Below, in pieces: positions 1 to 6,552 of a DNA stretch of 11,845 bases. Location: assembly GCA_023459675.1 (NCBI GenBank), contig JAEWTC010000148.1, forward strand, positions 1-11,845, in the 5' to 3' direction. Position numbers and translations under genes: made by a program. The first letter of the stretch is position 1; each line of letters opens with the position of its first letter. The stretch is from Bacillota bacterium (lineage in GTDB: Bacteria; Bacillota; Clostridia; Christensenellales; Aristaeellaceae). The notes beneath the pieces were generated by a model that saw only the letters and a list, made by a program, of their open reading frames with translations, ran no database searches and had not been told where the DNA came from.

Positions 1-782
1 CCGCAGCTTGCGTCGTCCACCCCCGGGTTTAGCGCGGTTTCGATATGCTTATCGACGGCCTCCCGCATCCATTGTTCTGACACGATGCGCCGCCCGTTTA
101 CCTCGCCGCCCGCCAGATAAAACAGCCCGAGGCGCAGATTGGCGCGCGTGGTGGCGGAAATGCCCGGCTCGGCCAGCCGTCCGTTGCCAAACCGCCGCCA
201 CACCAGCTCGTCCGCCCCGATGCCGATCGGAGCCAGCAGGGTTTCCCGCAAGTACGCGTCCAGCTCCCGCCCCGTGACTTTTTCCACCGCCGCGCCCAGC
301 ATGCAGCTGCCCACGGAGTTGTAATAGAACTGGGCGCCGGGCGCAAACTTCACGGGGCTGCGCAGGAAGTTTTCCTCCCAGTGCTCGTTCATGTCCGGCA
401 TGCGCTCCATGCCGCAGCTCATGCTCATCAGATGCCGCAGCTTCATGACGCGCATGTTATCGTCCGGCGTTATGCCAAAGCGCTTAATCTCCTCGGCAAA
501 CACGTCCACCACAAGGTCGTCCGGGCTGAGCAGCCCCTGCGCGCAGGCAACGCCCACCGCCGTGCAGGTGTAGCTTTTCCCAAGCGAGTGGCAGGTATGG
601 GGCAAAGTGCCGCTAAACGGCGCCAGATAGGTTTCCGCAAACACCTTGCCGTGCCGCGCGGCGACGAAGCCGTGGATTTCGTTTCCGCTTTCGTCCAGCG
701 CCTGCAGGCAGGCGAGCACATCCGCGCTTTTCAGCCCTGCAGCCTCCGGCGTGCACGCGCCGCGAATCAAATCAAAACTCAT
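1..782 (-). CDS. Beta-lactamase-fold serine hydrolase (second copy), C-terminus beyond window
   Basis: Predicted serine hydrolase or esterase of the beta-lactamase/D,D-peptidase fold (class C beta-lactamase and EstB-like family). About 260 residues are visible and the frame stays open to the left edge, so the 3' end is missing. The SxxK catalytic motif is SLGK at residues 66-69 and the YxN motif is YYN at 153-155, within FYYNS. The N-terminus (MSFDLIRGAC) has no signal peptide, so the protein is probably cytoplasmic and not a cell-wall penicillin-binding protein. The start at 782 is chosen because the ATG overlaps the MFS stop codon as ATGA and has AAGGAG eight bases upstream (791-796). It is clearly paralogous to the hydrolase at 5068-6552: SxxK falls at the same residue numbers, and both share RHGKV and LLAPIGI. 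The family is well supported; the substrate is unknown and could be an ester or a D-amino-acid peptide. Confidence 0.88.
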   Translation of the reverse strand, partial: MSFDLIRGACTPEAAGLKSADVLACLQALDESGNEIHGFVAARHGKVFAETYLAPFSGTLPHTCHSLGKSYTCTAVGVACAQGLLSPDDLVVDVFAEEIKRFGITPDDNMRVMKLRHLMSMSCGMERMPDMNEHWEENFLRSPVKFAPGAQFYYNSVGSCMLGAAVEKVTGRELDAYLRETLLAPIGIGADELVWRRFGNGRLAEPGISATTRANLRLGLFYLAGGEVNGRRIVSEQWMREAVDKHIETALNPGVDDASC

Positions 783-1957
783 GGTTTCAGCTCCTTATTC
801 CAATTCATTTTCAGCATCCGAAACAGGATATACGCAATACCCGATACCCCCGCGCACAGCGGGAATACGGCGTCGATGCCCACCAAATCCACCAGAATGC
901 CCCAGATGCTCGCCCCGAACCCGATGCCGATATCCATCGCCGTTAAAAAGGTGGCCATGGCGGTGCCACGCCGGTGCGGCGGGGACGCGGTAATGGCCAG
1001 GCCGTTGAGCAGGGGGTAGATGGTGCCGTAGCCCAGGCCGTAAAGCCCCGCCGCCAGCCAAAGCGACCAGCATTCCACGGAAAACCCGATCAGGAGGAAC
1101 GAAGAGGCGTTGAGCACGGTAGCGATCAGCACGGCGCGGTTAACGGAAATTTTGCGGGCAACGCGCGCGCCGAACAGCCGCGCCACCGCCAGCGAAACGG
1201 CGTTGATGGTGAAGTACAGGCTGATCTGATCGGTGGTAAACCCGCGCCCCAGCGTGAAGATGGACAGAAACGTAACCGGCGCCGCGGCGCAGAAACCCAG
1301 CAGCAGCATGACCGCGGAGGGCTTGAAGGCCGCGGGCTCAAAGAAGCGGGAAATGCCCGCCGGTTTAGGCAGATCGGCCTTTTTCGCCACCGCTTTGGGC
1401 GCGCCGCGGTACAGGCCGATAGCCAGAAGCGCAAGCAGCCCCGCCGCGAACGCCGTGTTGTACGCGGCGCTGAAATGCCCGCCGCCTACCAGGCTCAGCG
1501 CGATGGCGGGGGCGACCGCAAGCGATACGGAGCTTGTCAGCCCCATGTAGCCAATGCCTTCGGACATCCGCTCCTCCGGGAGCACGTCCGCCGCCATGGT
1601 GTTCACCGCCGTGGTGTGGCCCGAGAACCCGACTCCCTGCAGCGCCTTGATGACGATCAGCAGGCCGATGGCGGCGGCATAGCCGTTCCAAAGGGTAGCA
1701 AAGGTGAATACCGCGGTTCCCAGAAGCGCGATCCACAAACGGCCGTACCGGTCCAGCCAGCCGCCCAGAAACGGGCGCAGCGCAAGGGACGCAACGGTAA
1801 CCGCCGTGACCAGAAGCCCGATGGAGGTGTTCGAAAGCCCGAGGCTTTGCGCGTACAGCGGGGTAACGGTGTTTTGGATTTGATAACAGATGCGAATGAG
1901 CCCGGCCGCGACGAACACCAGCACAAAATTACGGGTAAACACGCGCTGCTTTGTCAT
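779..1957 (-). CDS. MFS transporter, 12-TM
   Basis: Major facilitator superfamily secondary transporter of 392 residues, the usual length for a 12-helix drug/metabolite-type member. Helices run through nearly the whole chain. MFS motif A is visible in the loop after helix 2 as GGWLDRYGRL (65-74), and a charged central loop lies at about 184-211 (KAVAKKADLPKP). The segment DVLPEERMSEGIGYMG (124-139) is typical of the family. The start at 1957 (MTKQRVFTRN) is preferred over the longer open frame to 2299, because that extension would overlap the upstream esterase gene and is arginine/glycine-rich out-of-frame sequence. The chosen ATG overlaps the esterase stop codon as ATGA, with only a weak GGAG about 11 bases upstream. 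Its operon position suggests it moves the substrate or a hydrolysis product, but the direction and cargo cannot be read from sequence. Confidence 0.92.
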   Translation of the reverse strand: MTKQRVFTRNFVLVFVAAGLIRICYQIQNTVTPLYAQSLGLSNTSIGLLVTAVTVASLALRPFLGGWLDRYGRLWIALLGTAVFTFATLWNGYAAAIGLLIVIKALQGVGFSGHTTAVNTMAADVLPEERMSEGIGYMGLTSSVSLAVAPAIALSLVGGGHFSAAYNTAFAAGLLALLAIGLYRGAPKAVAKKADLPKPAGISRFFEPAAFKPSAVMLLLGFCAAAPVTFLSIFTLGRGFTTDQISLYFTINAVSLAVARLFGARVARKISVNRAVLIATVLNASSFLLIGFSVECWSLWLAAGLYGLGYGTIYPLLNGLAITASPPHRRGTAMATFLTAMDIGIGFGASIWGILVDLVGIDAVFPLCAGVSGIAYILFRMLKMNWNKELKP

Positions 1958-2553
1958 GCGGAGGCGCTCCAATCCACGTTCAGTATTGCCCGCAGGGCCT
2001 CGGCCGGATCGCTGAACCGGCGCGTATCGGGGCACAGCGCAAACGCGGGCATGGTTTGCGGATCGCCGAACACCGCTTCCAGATCCGGCATAACGCCGCA
2101 TTCCCCCGCCTTGTAACGCCCGGGTACATCCTCCCACGCGCCGGCGGCAACGGAGGCGGCGAAGCGGTCCGGGTAGCGGCCGGCAAGCCGCGCGGCGGCC
2201 CAGCCGCCCGTGCCCGCGCCAAACAGGCCGGGCTTCCCCCGCAGGGGAAAGGTACGCTGGGCGAAGGGCAAAAGCCCTTGCAGAAGATAGGTTTCCCACT
2301 GCGGGCCGTGCGCCATATTCATAAAGCAGCCGTTCTGCCCGTTGGGCAGCAGCAGGGCGACGCCGGCCTTATCCACGACGGAGGCGCAGCATAGGCTTTG
2401 CAGCAGCGTTTCGCCGTTGCAGCCGTAGTCGTGCAGGCAGAGAACATAGGGAAAACGCCGGTTTCCGGCACAGGCCGCATCCGGCAGGGCGGCGGAAAAG
2501 CCCATGGAAATCCCCAGTTCCCGCAGGTGCGCCCGAGCGCTGATCACAATCAT
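1954..2553 (-). CDS. Degenerate esterase-D-like alpha/beta hydrolase, nucleophile missing
   Basis: A 199-residue alpha/beta hydrolase homologue, about 50 residues shorter than its upstream neighbour (2550-3308), of which it is a tandem paralogue. Shared features include the oxyanion region (LCLHDYGCNG, 38-47, against VLHGANSDCNEW), the segment MNMAHGPQW (78-86, against VNMAHGAPY), and the nucleophile elbow. In the elbow GxSxGG has become GAGTGG (112-117), so Gly114 replaces the serine at the identical residue number in the neighbour. The codon is GGC at 2212-2214, one base from AGC Ser. The C-terminus stops before the region that carries the catalytic His in the neighbour. The frame is otherwise clean, with AAGGAGG before the ATG and ATGA overlaps at both ends, so it looks translated. 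It is probably a pseudoenzyme (binding, scaffold or heteromer role) or a recently decayed duplicate, not an active esterase. Confidence 0.82.
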   Translation of the reverse strand: MIVISARAHLRELGISMGFSAALPDAACAGNRRFPYVLCLHDYGCNGETLLQSLCCASVVDKAGVALLLPNGQNGCFMNMAHGPQWETYLLQGLLPFAQRTFPLRGKPGLFGAGTGGWAAARLAGRYPDRFAASVAAGAWEDVPGRYKAGECGVMPDLEAVFGDPQTMPAFALCPDTRRFSDPAEALRAILNVDWSASA

Positions 2554-3308
2554 ACGCAGCCTCCTTCCAGCCAGTGCAGGTACGCGGGAAGCTGCGGATC
2601 CCAGCAGGCGAAGCTATGCTCGCCGGGCGCTTCCAGCCAGGTAACGTCCGCGCCCGCCATACGCAGGTCATCGCGCGCGATGCGGTTGAGCGCGTAGCCG
2701 AAATCCTCGGTGCCGCAGAACATGAATAAGCGCGGCGCGGTTTGTTCCAGCACGCGGCGTTTTGCAAGCCAGATCACGTCGTTCTCATTTCCCACAAGGT
2801 TTTCATAACTGCCGAACGCATGGTAAAAATCGTCGTGGCCGGGTTGAATGCCGCGTTCAAAGCGCTCGAAAATCATCGGCATGCCGATGGACCCGGCAAA
2901 CGCCGCGGCGCTTTGAAACAGCTCGGGCCGGTTCAGCGCCAGCCGGAACGCCGCGAAACCGCCCATCGAAACCCCGGCAATATGGTTTTTCTCCCGGCTT
3001 GCGCTCAGGCAGGGCAACAGCGCGCGGACGGAGGGCACCCACTCGTTTTGCAGATAATCGGCATACGGCGCGCCGTGCGCCATGTTCACGCCGAAACCGT
3101 TGAAAATAGACGTGCTCACGACCGCCATGCCGCGGGCGGCGGCCAGGCGGGCGATGGAGGATTGGTCAAACCATTCGTTGCAATCCGAATTCGCGCCGTG
3201 CAGCACCCAGAGTACCGCGCAGTCCGCCCCCGAATCGGGGACGGATGCGCGGATCTCGGCCTGCGAGCGCAGCAATTTCGAGGGAAAGGTGAAGTGCAGC
3301 GTCGCCAT
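2550..3308 (-). CDS. Esterase-D/FrmB-like alpha/beta hydrolase
   Basis: Predicted carboxylesterase of 252 residues in the esterase D / S-formylglutathione hydrolase / tributyrin esterase group. The oxyanion-hole segment is VLHGANSDCNEW (35-46). The nucleophile elbow GVSMGG (112-117) places the catalytic Ser at 114. Asp202 in GTEDFGY and His231 in GEHSFACWD complete the triad. There is no signal peptide, so it should act in the cytoplasm. The start at 3308 has AAAGG six bases upstream (3315-3319), in the 24-base gap after the CocE-type gene. The end overlaps the next gene as ATGA. Known family members deacylate small esters or acetylated sugars. Whether the substrate here is acetyl, another acyl group or a thioester cannot be told. 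Confidence 0.9.
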   Translation of the reverse strand: MATLHFTFPSKLLRSQAEIRASVPDSGADCAVLWVLHGANSDCNEWFDQSSIARLAAARGMAVVSTSIFNGFGVNMAHGAPYADYLQNEWVPSVRALLPCLSASREKNHIAGVSMGGFAAFRLALNRPELFQSAAAFAGSIGMPMIFERFERGIQPGHDDFYHAFGSYENLVGNENDVIWLAKRRVLEQTAPRLFMFCGTEDFGYALNRIARDDLRMAGADVTWLEAPGEHSFACWDPQLPAYLHWLEGGCV

Positions 3309-3332
3309 AATGAACCTTTCTGCGCAAATCCG

Positions 3333-5075
3333 TCAGCCGCGGGGAATGACGGGAAGGATCACGCACGAGGGATGTTCTTTGTCGTGGTAGATGCGCTGAT
3401 GGGCGATCACGCCCTCGGTTTCATACCCGACGCGGCCGCCCGTGTTCATATTGCGGTCGGCGTCCGGGAAGAGGCTGGAGGTGATATCCACGCGGATGGC
3501 CTGCCCCTTTTGCAAAAGCAGCGCGGTGTTGGCGGCCTCGATGGTATAGCGGACAATCTCCCCCGGCGTAAGCGGCTGCGCCGTATGCCCATTGCGGTAG
3601 CGGGCGCGCACCAGCTTCATGCCCAGGGGGCGCACAACGCCGTCGGCAAGCACAAGGCTTACCTTGGCAACGAAGTCCGTATCCACGGCGCTGGAGGAGG
3701 CGTACAGCTCCACCCGGATCGGGCCGGTGAGCTCCGTGTCCTGCGCAAACGGCGGGGTGGTGTATACCAGAACGTCATCACGCCGTTCGTTTGGGCGCTG
3801 GTCCTGCGTCATCCAGCGGGTACGGTCGCCGGTGCTGCTGGGGCAGGGGTTCATCGGATCGTAATCAAACGCATCGGCGGGCTCGTCCGCGGGAAGCGCG
3901 GTTGCCAGGGTTCCATCGCCAGACAGGGTGTTTGCACGGCCGCCGCTATGGAAATACCAGGGCGTATACACCGTGCGCTGCAGCGGCCATTCGCTTTCCT
4001 CGCGCCACGTATTTTCGCCCATGATGAACAGGAGCACCGGTTTTCCTTCCATGAACGCTCCGGTTTTGCCCTTGGTCCACCAGTCGTACCATTGGATGAG
4101 CTTGCCCACCATATCGATCGAATCGCCCGAGGCCTGCGGCCCGTAATCAATGCCTTCGATGACGCGCTCCAGCCGGTCGCCGTGCAGCCAGGGGCCGATG
4201 ATGAGCCTTGCGCCCTTGCGGCACGCATCGCTTCCGCCGCGCTTCTGGAATTCCATGAAGTTGTAGATCGTTTTATCGCGCAGGAAATCGTTCCAGCCCG
4301 TCAGGCAGAGCGTGGGTACGGTCACCTGCTCGAAGCCCTCCACGCGGCCGATGGACGCCAGGTAGGCCGGATCGTCGATATGTTCCAGCAGATCGCGCTG
4401 GAACTGCAGCTCCGGCACGCCGTCGATCCGGGCCGCGGGCATGTCCTTCAAAGGCAACCAGGCCGCCTGCTCCTCGCCGCGCGCGCCGAAGTACGTCATC
4501 TGTTCAAGCGCTTCTTTTTTATACTGGCCGGGGTAATACTGTTCCCGGTCAAAGCACCGGCCGTAGATCCAGCCGAACAGCACGGGCGAGAATACGCCGA
4601 AATCGTAAATGGCGGGGAATTTCGTCCACGAGGTTTGGAACGGGCAGATCGCCTTCAAATGCGGAGGGTTGGCGCGCGCGCAGGCGAGCTGCGAAAACCC
4701 GTGGTAGGATTCGCCGATCATCCCCACCTGTCCGTCGCACCAGGGCATGGCGGCGAGGGCTTCCACGGTATCGTAGCCGTCCTCATCCTGATGCCCTGCC
4801 GGATCGCAGACGCCTTCGCTGTGGCCGGTGCCCCGCACGTCCTGAAAGACGACGTTGTACCCCGCCGCGGCGAACTCCAGCGCGTGCATATACCCGATCA
4901 CGGGGCCTAAATTGTCCTTCAAATACGGGGTGCGGTTGACGATCGCCGGATACCGCGCCTCGTCGTTTGGGCGGTACACGTCGGCATAGAGCACGGTGCC
5001 GTCGCGAAGCGTGCAGGGCACGTTATAGAGAACCCGGACGTCCTTCATCAGCCGTCCGTGTAATGGTTTAGGCAT
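3333..5075 (-). CDS. CocE/NonD family hydrolase (X-Pro dipeptidyl-peptidase-like)
   Basis: Alpha/beta hydrolase of 580 residues, the full length expected for the CocE/NonD (cocaine esterase, glutaryl-7-ACA acylase, S15) family. The N-terminal catalytic domain shows the conserved RDGTVLYADVYRP (24-36) and DVRGTGHSEG (79-88). The nucleophile elbow is GESYHG with Ser123, the acid is Asp263 in GWNDF, and the base is His298 in GPWLHG. The C-terminal jelly-roll (PepX_C) domain follows from about residue 430, with GPIRVELYASS (451-461). There is no signal peptide, so it is predicted to be cytoplasmic. The start at 5075 has AAGGAGG six bases upstream, and the gene overlaps the preceding hydrolase gene by 8 bases. 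Family members cleave esters or N-acyl/X-Pro amide bonds; the exact bond here is unknown. All catalytic residues appear intact. Confidence 0.93.
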   Translation of the reverse strand: MPKPLHGRLMKDVRVLYNVPCTLRDGTVLYADVYRPNDEARYPAIVNRTPYLKDNLGPVIGYMHALEFAAAGYNVVFQDVRGTGHSEGVCDPAGHQDEDGYDTVEALAAMPWCDGQVGMIGESYHGFSQLACARANPPHLKAICPFQTSWTKFPAIYDFGVFSPVLFGWIYGRCFDREQYYPGQYKKEALEQMTYFGARGEEQAAWLPLKDMPAARIDGVPELQFQRDLLEHIDDPAYLASIGRVEGFEQVTVPTLCLTGWNDFLRDKTIYNFMEFQKRGGSDACRKGARLIIGPWLHGDRLERVIEGIDYGPQASGDSIDMVGKLIQWYDWWTKGKTGAFMEGKPVLLFIMGENTWREESEWPLQRTVYTPWYFHSGGRANTLSGDGTLATALPADEPADAFDYDPMNPCPSSTGDRTRWMTQDQRPNERRDDVLVYTTPPFAQDTELTGPIRVELYASSSAVDTDFVAKVSLVLADGVVRPLGMKLVRARYRNGHTAQPLTPGEIVRYTIEAANTALLLQKGQAIRVDITSSLFPDADRNMNTGGRVGYETEGVIAHQRIYHDKEHPSCVILPVIPRG

Positions 5076-6552
5076 AAGTACCTCCTTGTTTCAAAAGGAT
5101 GGCCGTTTCATCCGCAATATCAAACCCGCCGACCTTGTCCCGGGAGGAGACCGCCTGCGCGCCGTCCTGAGTAAAGCGGAAGGAAATCCTCTGCACGCGG
5201 CAGCTTTCCAGCCAGCGGATCTCCAGGTTCAGGGTTTCGCCGTCGGGCATCGCGCCGCCCAGCGCCGCGGTGCAGGCAACGTTGTTGTTTGGCAGCGTGG
5301 TTTGCAGCCGCTGCCCTTTCAGCCCCACGGGGCAGCGCAGCGTCGCGTTCTCGGTTTCCACCAGAAGAACGAGGTTACCGTCCAGCGCTTCAAAGCCGAA
5401 GCCCAGAATCGGCGTGGCATAGGAAGGATTGAAAATCAGCAAATCGTCCGCGAAGAAATGTACGACGCCTTGTGAAAGCGAATAACGCGTTTGATGCAGC
5501 GCTTGCAGCAGGCTGGGGTTTTCCGCGTACCGGAGGGCCGGAATGCTCAGACTTTCAAGGCGATGGGAAAGCGCGCGGGCGCTTTGCGCGTCCGGCTGCA
5601 CAGGGGCGTCCGGCAGGGAACGGGCGAAATTGAACACGGCGTTCATCACCGCGTCGCTCTGCTGGCCGCTTACAATCGTCTGGTTCAGGGATACGATCAG
5701 GTCTTTACCCGGAAAGAGCATCGCCCACTGGCCCATGGCGCCGTCCGCCATGAAGCATTCGGAGCGCTTCCACAGCATGCCGCCGTAGGATACCGGCGGT
5801 TCCAGATGGTCGTTCTGCGTTTGCAGGGCGAAGCTGACCCAGGCGGGCGAAAGCAGCTGCACGCCGTTCCATTGCCCGCCCCGGCGGTAAAGCTCCATCA
5901 AACGGGCGTTGTCCTCGGTGGTGGAAATCAAGCCGCCGCTGCCGTTTTCCATGCCGTCCGGATGGCAATGCCACTTCAGCCGGTCCGCGTCGATGCCGAT
6001 GGGCGCAAGCAGGCGTTCGCGCAGGTATTCCCGCAGCCCAAGCCCCGTCAGCCGCCGGATGCAGGCGCCGACCATGGAACAGGCGGCGCTGTTGTAATAG
6101 AAGGCCGTTCCGGGCCGATGGACGATATCCATCGTGAAGAATTTTTCAATCCAGTCCGCACGGTCAATGGCGGGCTGCTTTTCCATACCGGCGGCCATGG
6201 TGGTCATGTGCCGCATTTTAAGCTCGTTCCAATACGGTTTGCCCGCGCACAGCGGCGCGTATTCGGGGAAAATGTCCGTCAATAGCGTGTCCAGATCCAC
6301 AAGGCCTTCCCGCATGGCAACGCCGAACGCGGAGCCGGTCATGGTTTTGGATAGGGATTGGCTGCCATGCACCTGTCCCGGGGCATACGGCGCCCACCAG
6401 CCCTCGGCAGCGACCTTGCCGTGGCGCAGCACCATCATGCCGTGGAGTTCCGAACCCGACGCTTCCAGCGCATCCATAAGCGCGTGGACATCCCGCGAGG
6501 GGATGTCCACGGCTTCCGGCATGACGCGTTCAAGCCGGGAAAAGGGGGTCAT
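5068..6552 (-). CDS. Beta-lactamase-fold serine hydrolase with C-terminal extension
   Basis: Predicted serine hydrolase of 494 residues in the class C beta-lactamase/esterase fold. SxxK is SLSK at 66-69 and YxN is YYN at 152-154. The third motif position appears as GAMGQ (271-275), a variant often seen in esterase-like members in place of KTG. After about residue 330 there is a ~160-residue C-terminal extension, predicted beta-rich, that I do not recognise. There is no signal peptide. The start at 6552 (MTPFSRLERV) is chosen over the longer frame to 6621 because it overlaps the solute-binding-protein stop as ATGA. No Shine-Dalgarno is evident, so translation probably depends on coupling. A perfect 12-bp hairpin lies in codons 14-24. 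It is a paralogue of the gene at the left edge. Likely activity is cleavage of an ester or D-peptide bond of the imported compound. Confidence 0.9.
   Translation of the reverse strand: MTPFSRLERVMPEAVDIPSRDVHALMDALEASGSELHGMMVLRHGKVAAEGWWAPYAPGQVHGSQSLSKTMTGSAFGVAMREGLVDLDTLLTDIFPEYAPLCAGKPYWNELKMRHMTTMAAGMEKQPAIDRADWIEKFFTMDIVHRPGTAFYYNSAACSMVGACIRRLTGLGLREYLRERLLAPIGIDADRLKWHCHPDGMENGSGGLISTTEDNARLMELYRRGGQWNGVQLLSPAWVSFALQTQNDHLEPPVSYGGMLWKRSECFMADGAMGQWAMLFPGKDLIVSLNQTIVSGQQSDAVMNAVFNFARSLPDAPVQPDAQSARALSHRLESLSIPALRYAENPSLLQALHQTRYSLSQGVVHFFADDLLIFNPSYATPILGFGFEALDGNLVLLVETENATLRCPVGLKGQRLQTTLPNNNVACTAALGGAMPDGETLNLEIRWLESCRVQRISFRFTQDGAQAVSSRDKVGGFDIADETAILLKQGGTYA
6483..6511 (-). promoter_or_regulatory. 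Strong RNA hairpin just downstream of the SBP stop codon
   Basis: The sequence contains a perfect 12-bp inverted repeat (6483-6494 against 6500-6511) with a 5-base loop (6495-6499). In the operon transcript it begins 37 bases after the solute-binding-protein stop codon, inside codons 14-24 of the next gene. No U-tract follows, so it is not a classic intrinsic terminator. Stem-loops after binding-protein genes are known to protect the upstream message from 3' exonucleases; that role here is an inference. Confidence 0.6.

Noticed and set aside
974..2116. 380-codon plus-strand open frame opposite the MFS gene
   Set aside because: Low-complexity Arg/Gly/Gln-rich translation, antisense to a transporter with clear MFS motifs.
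1958..2299. N-terminal extension of the MFS frame
   Set aside because: It overlaps the upstream esterase gene in another frame and is Arg/Gly-rich. The internal ATG at 1957 forms the same ATGA overlap seen at other junctions.
2742..4910. 722-codon open frame on the plus strand
   Set aside because: It lies antisense to the well-supported CocE and esterase genes. Its translation is rich in His, Arg, Ala and Gly without recognisable motifs, as expected for shadow frames in GC-rich DNA.
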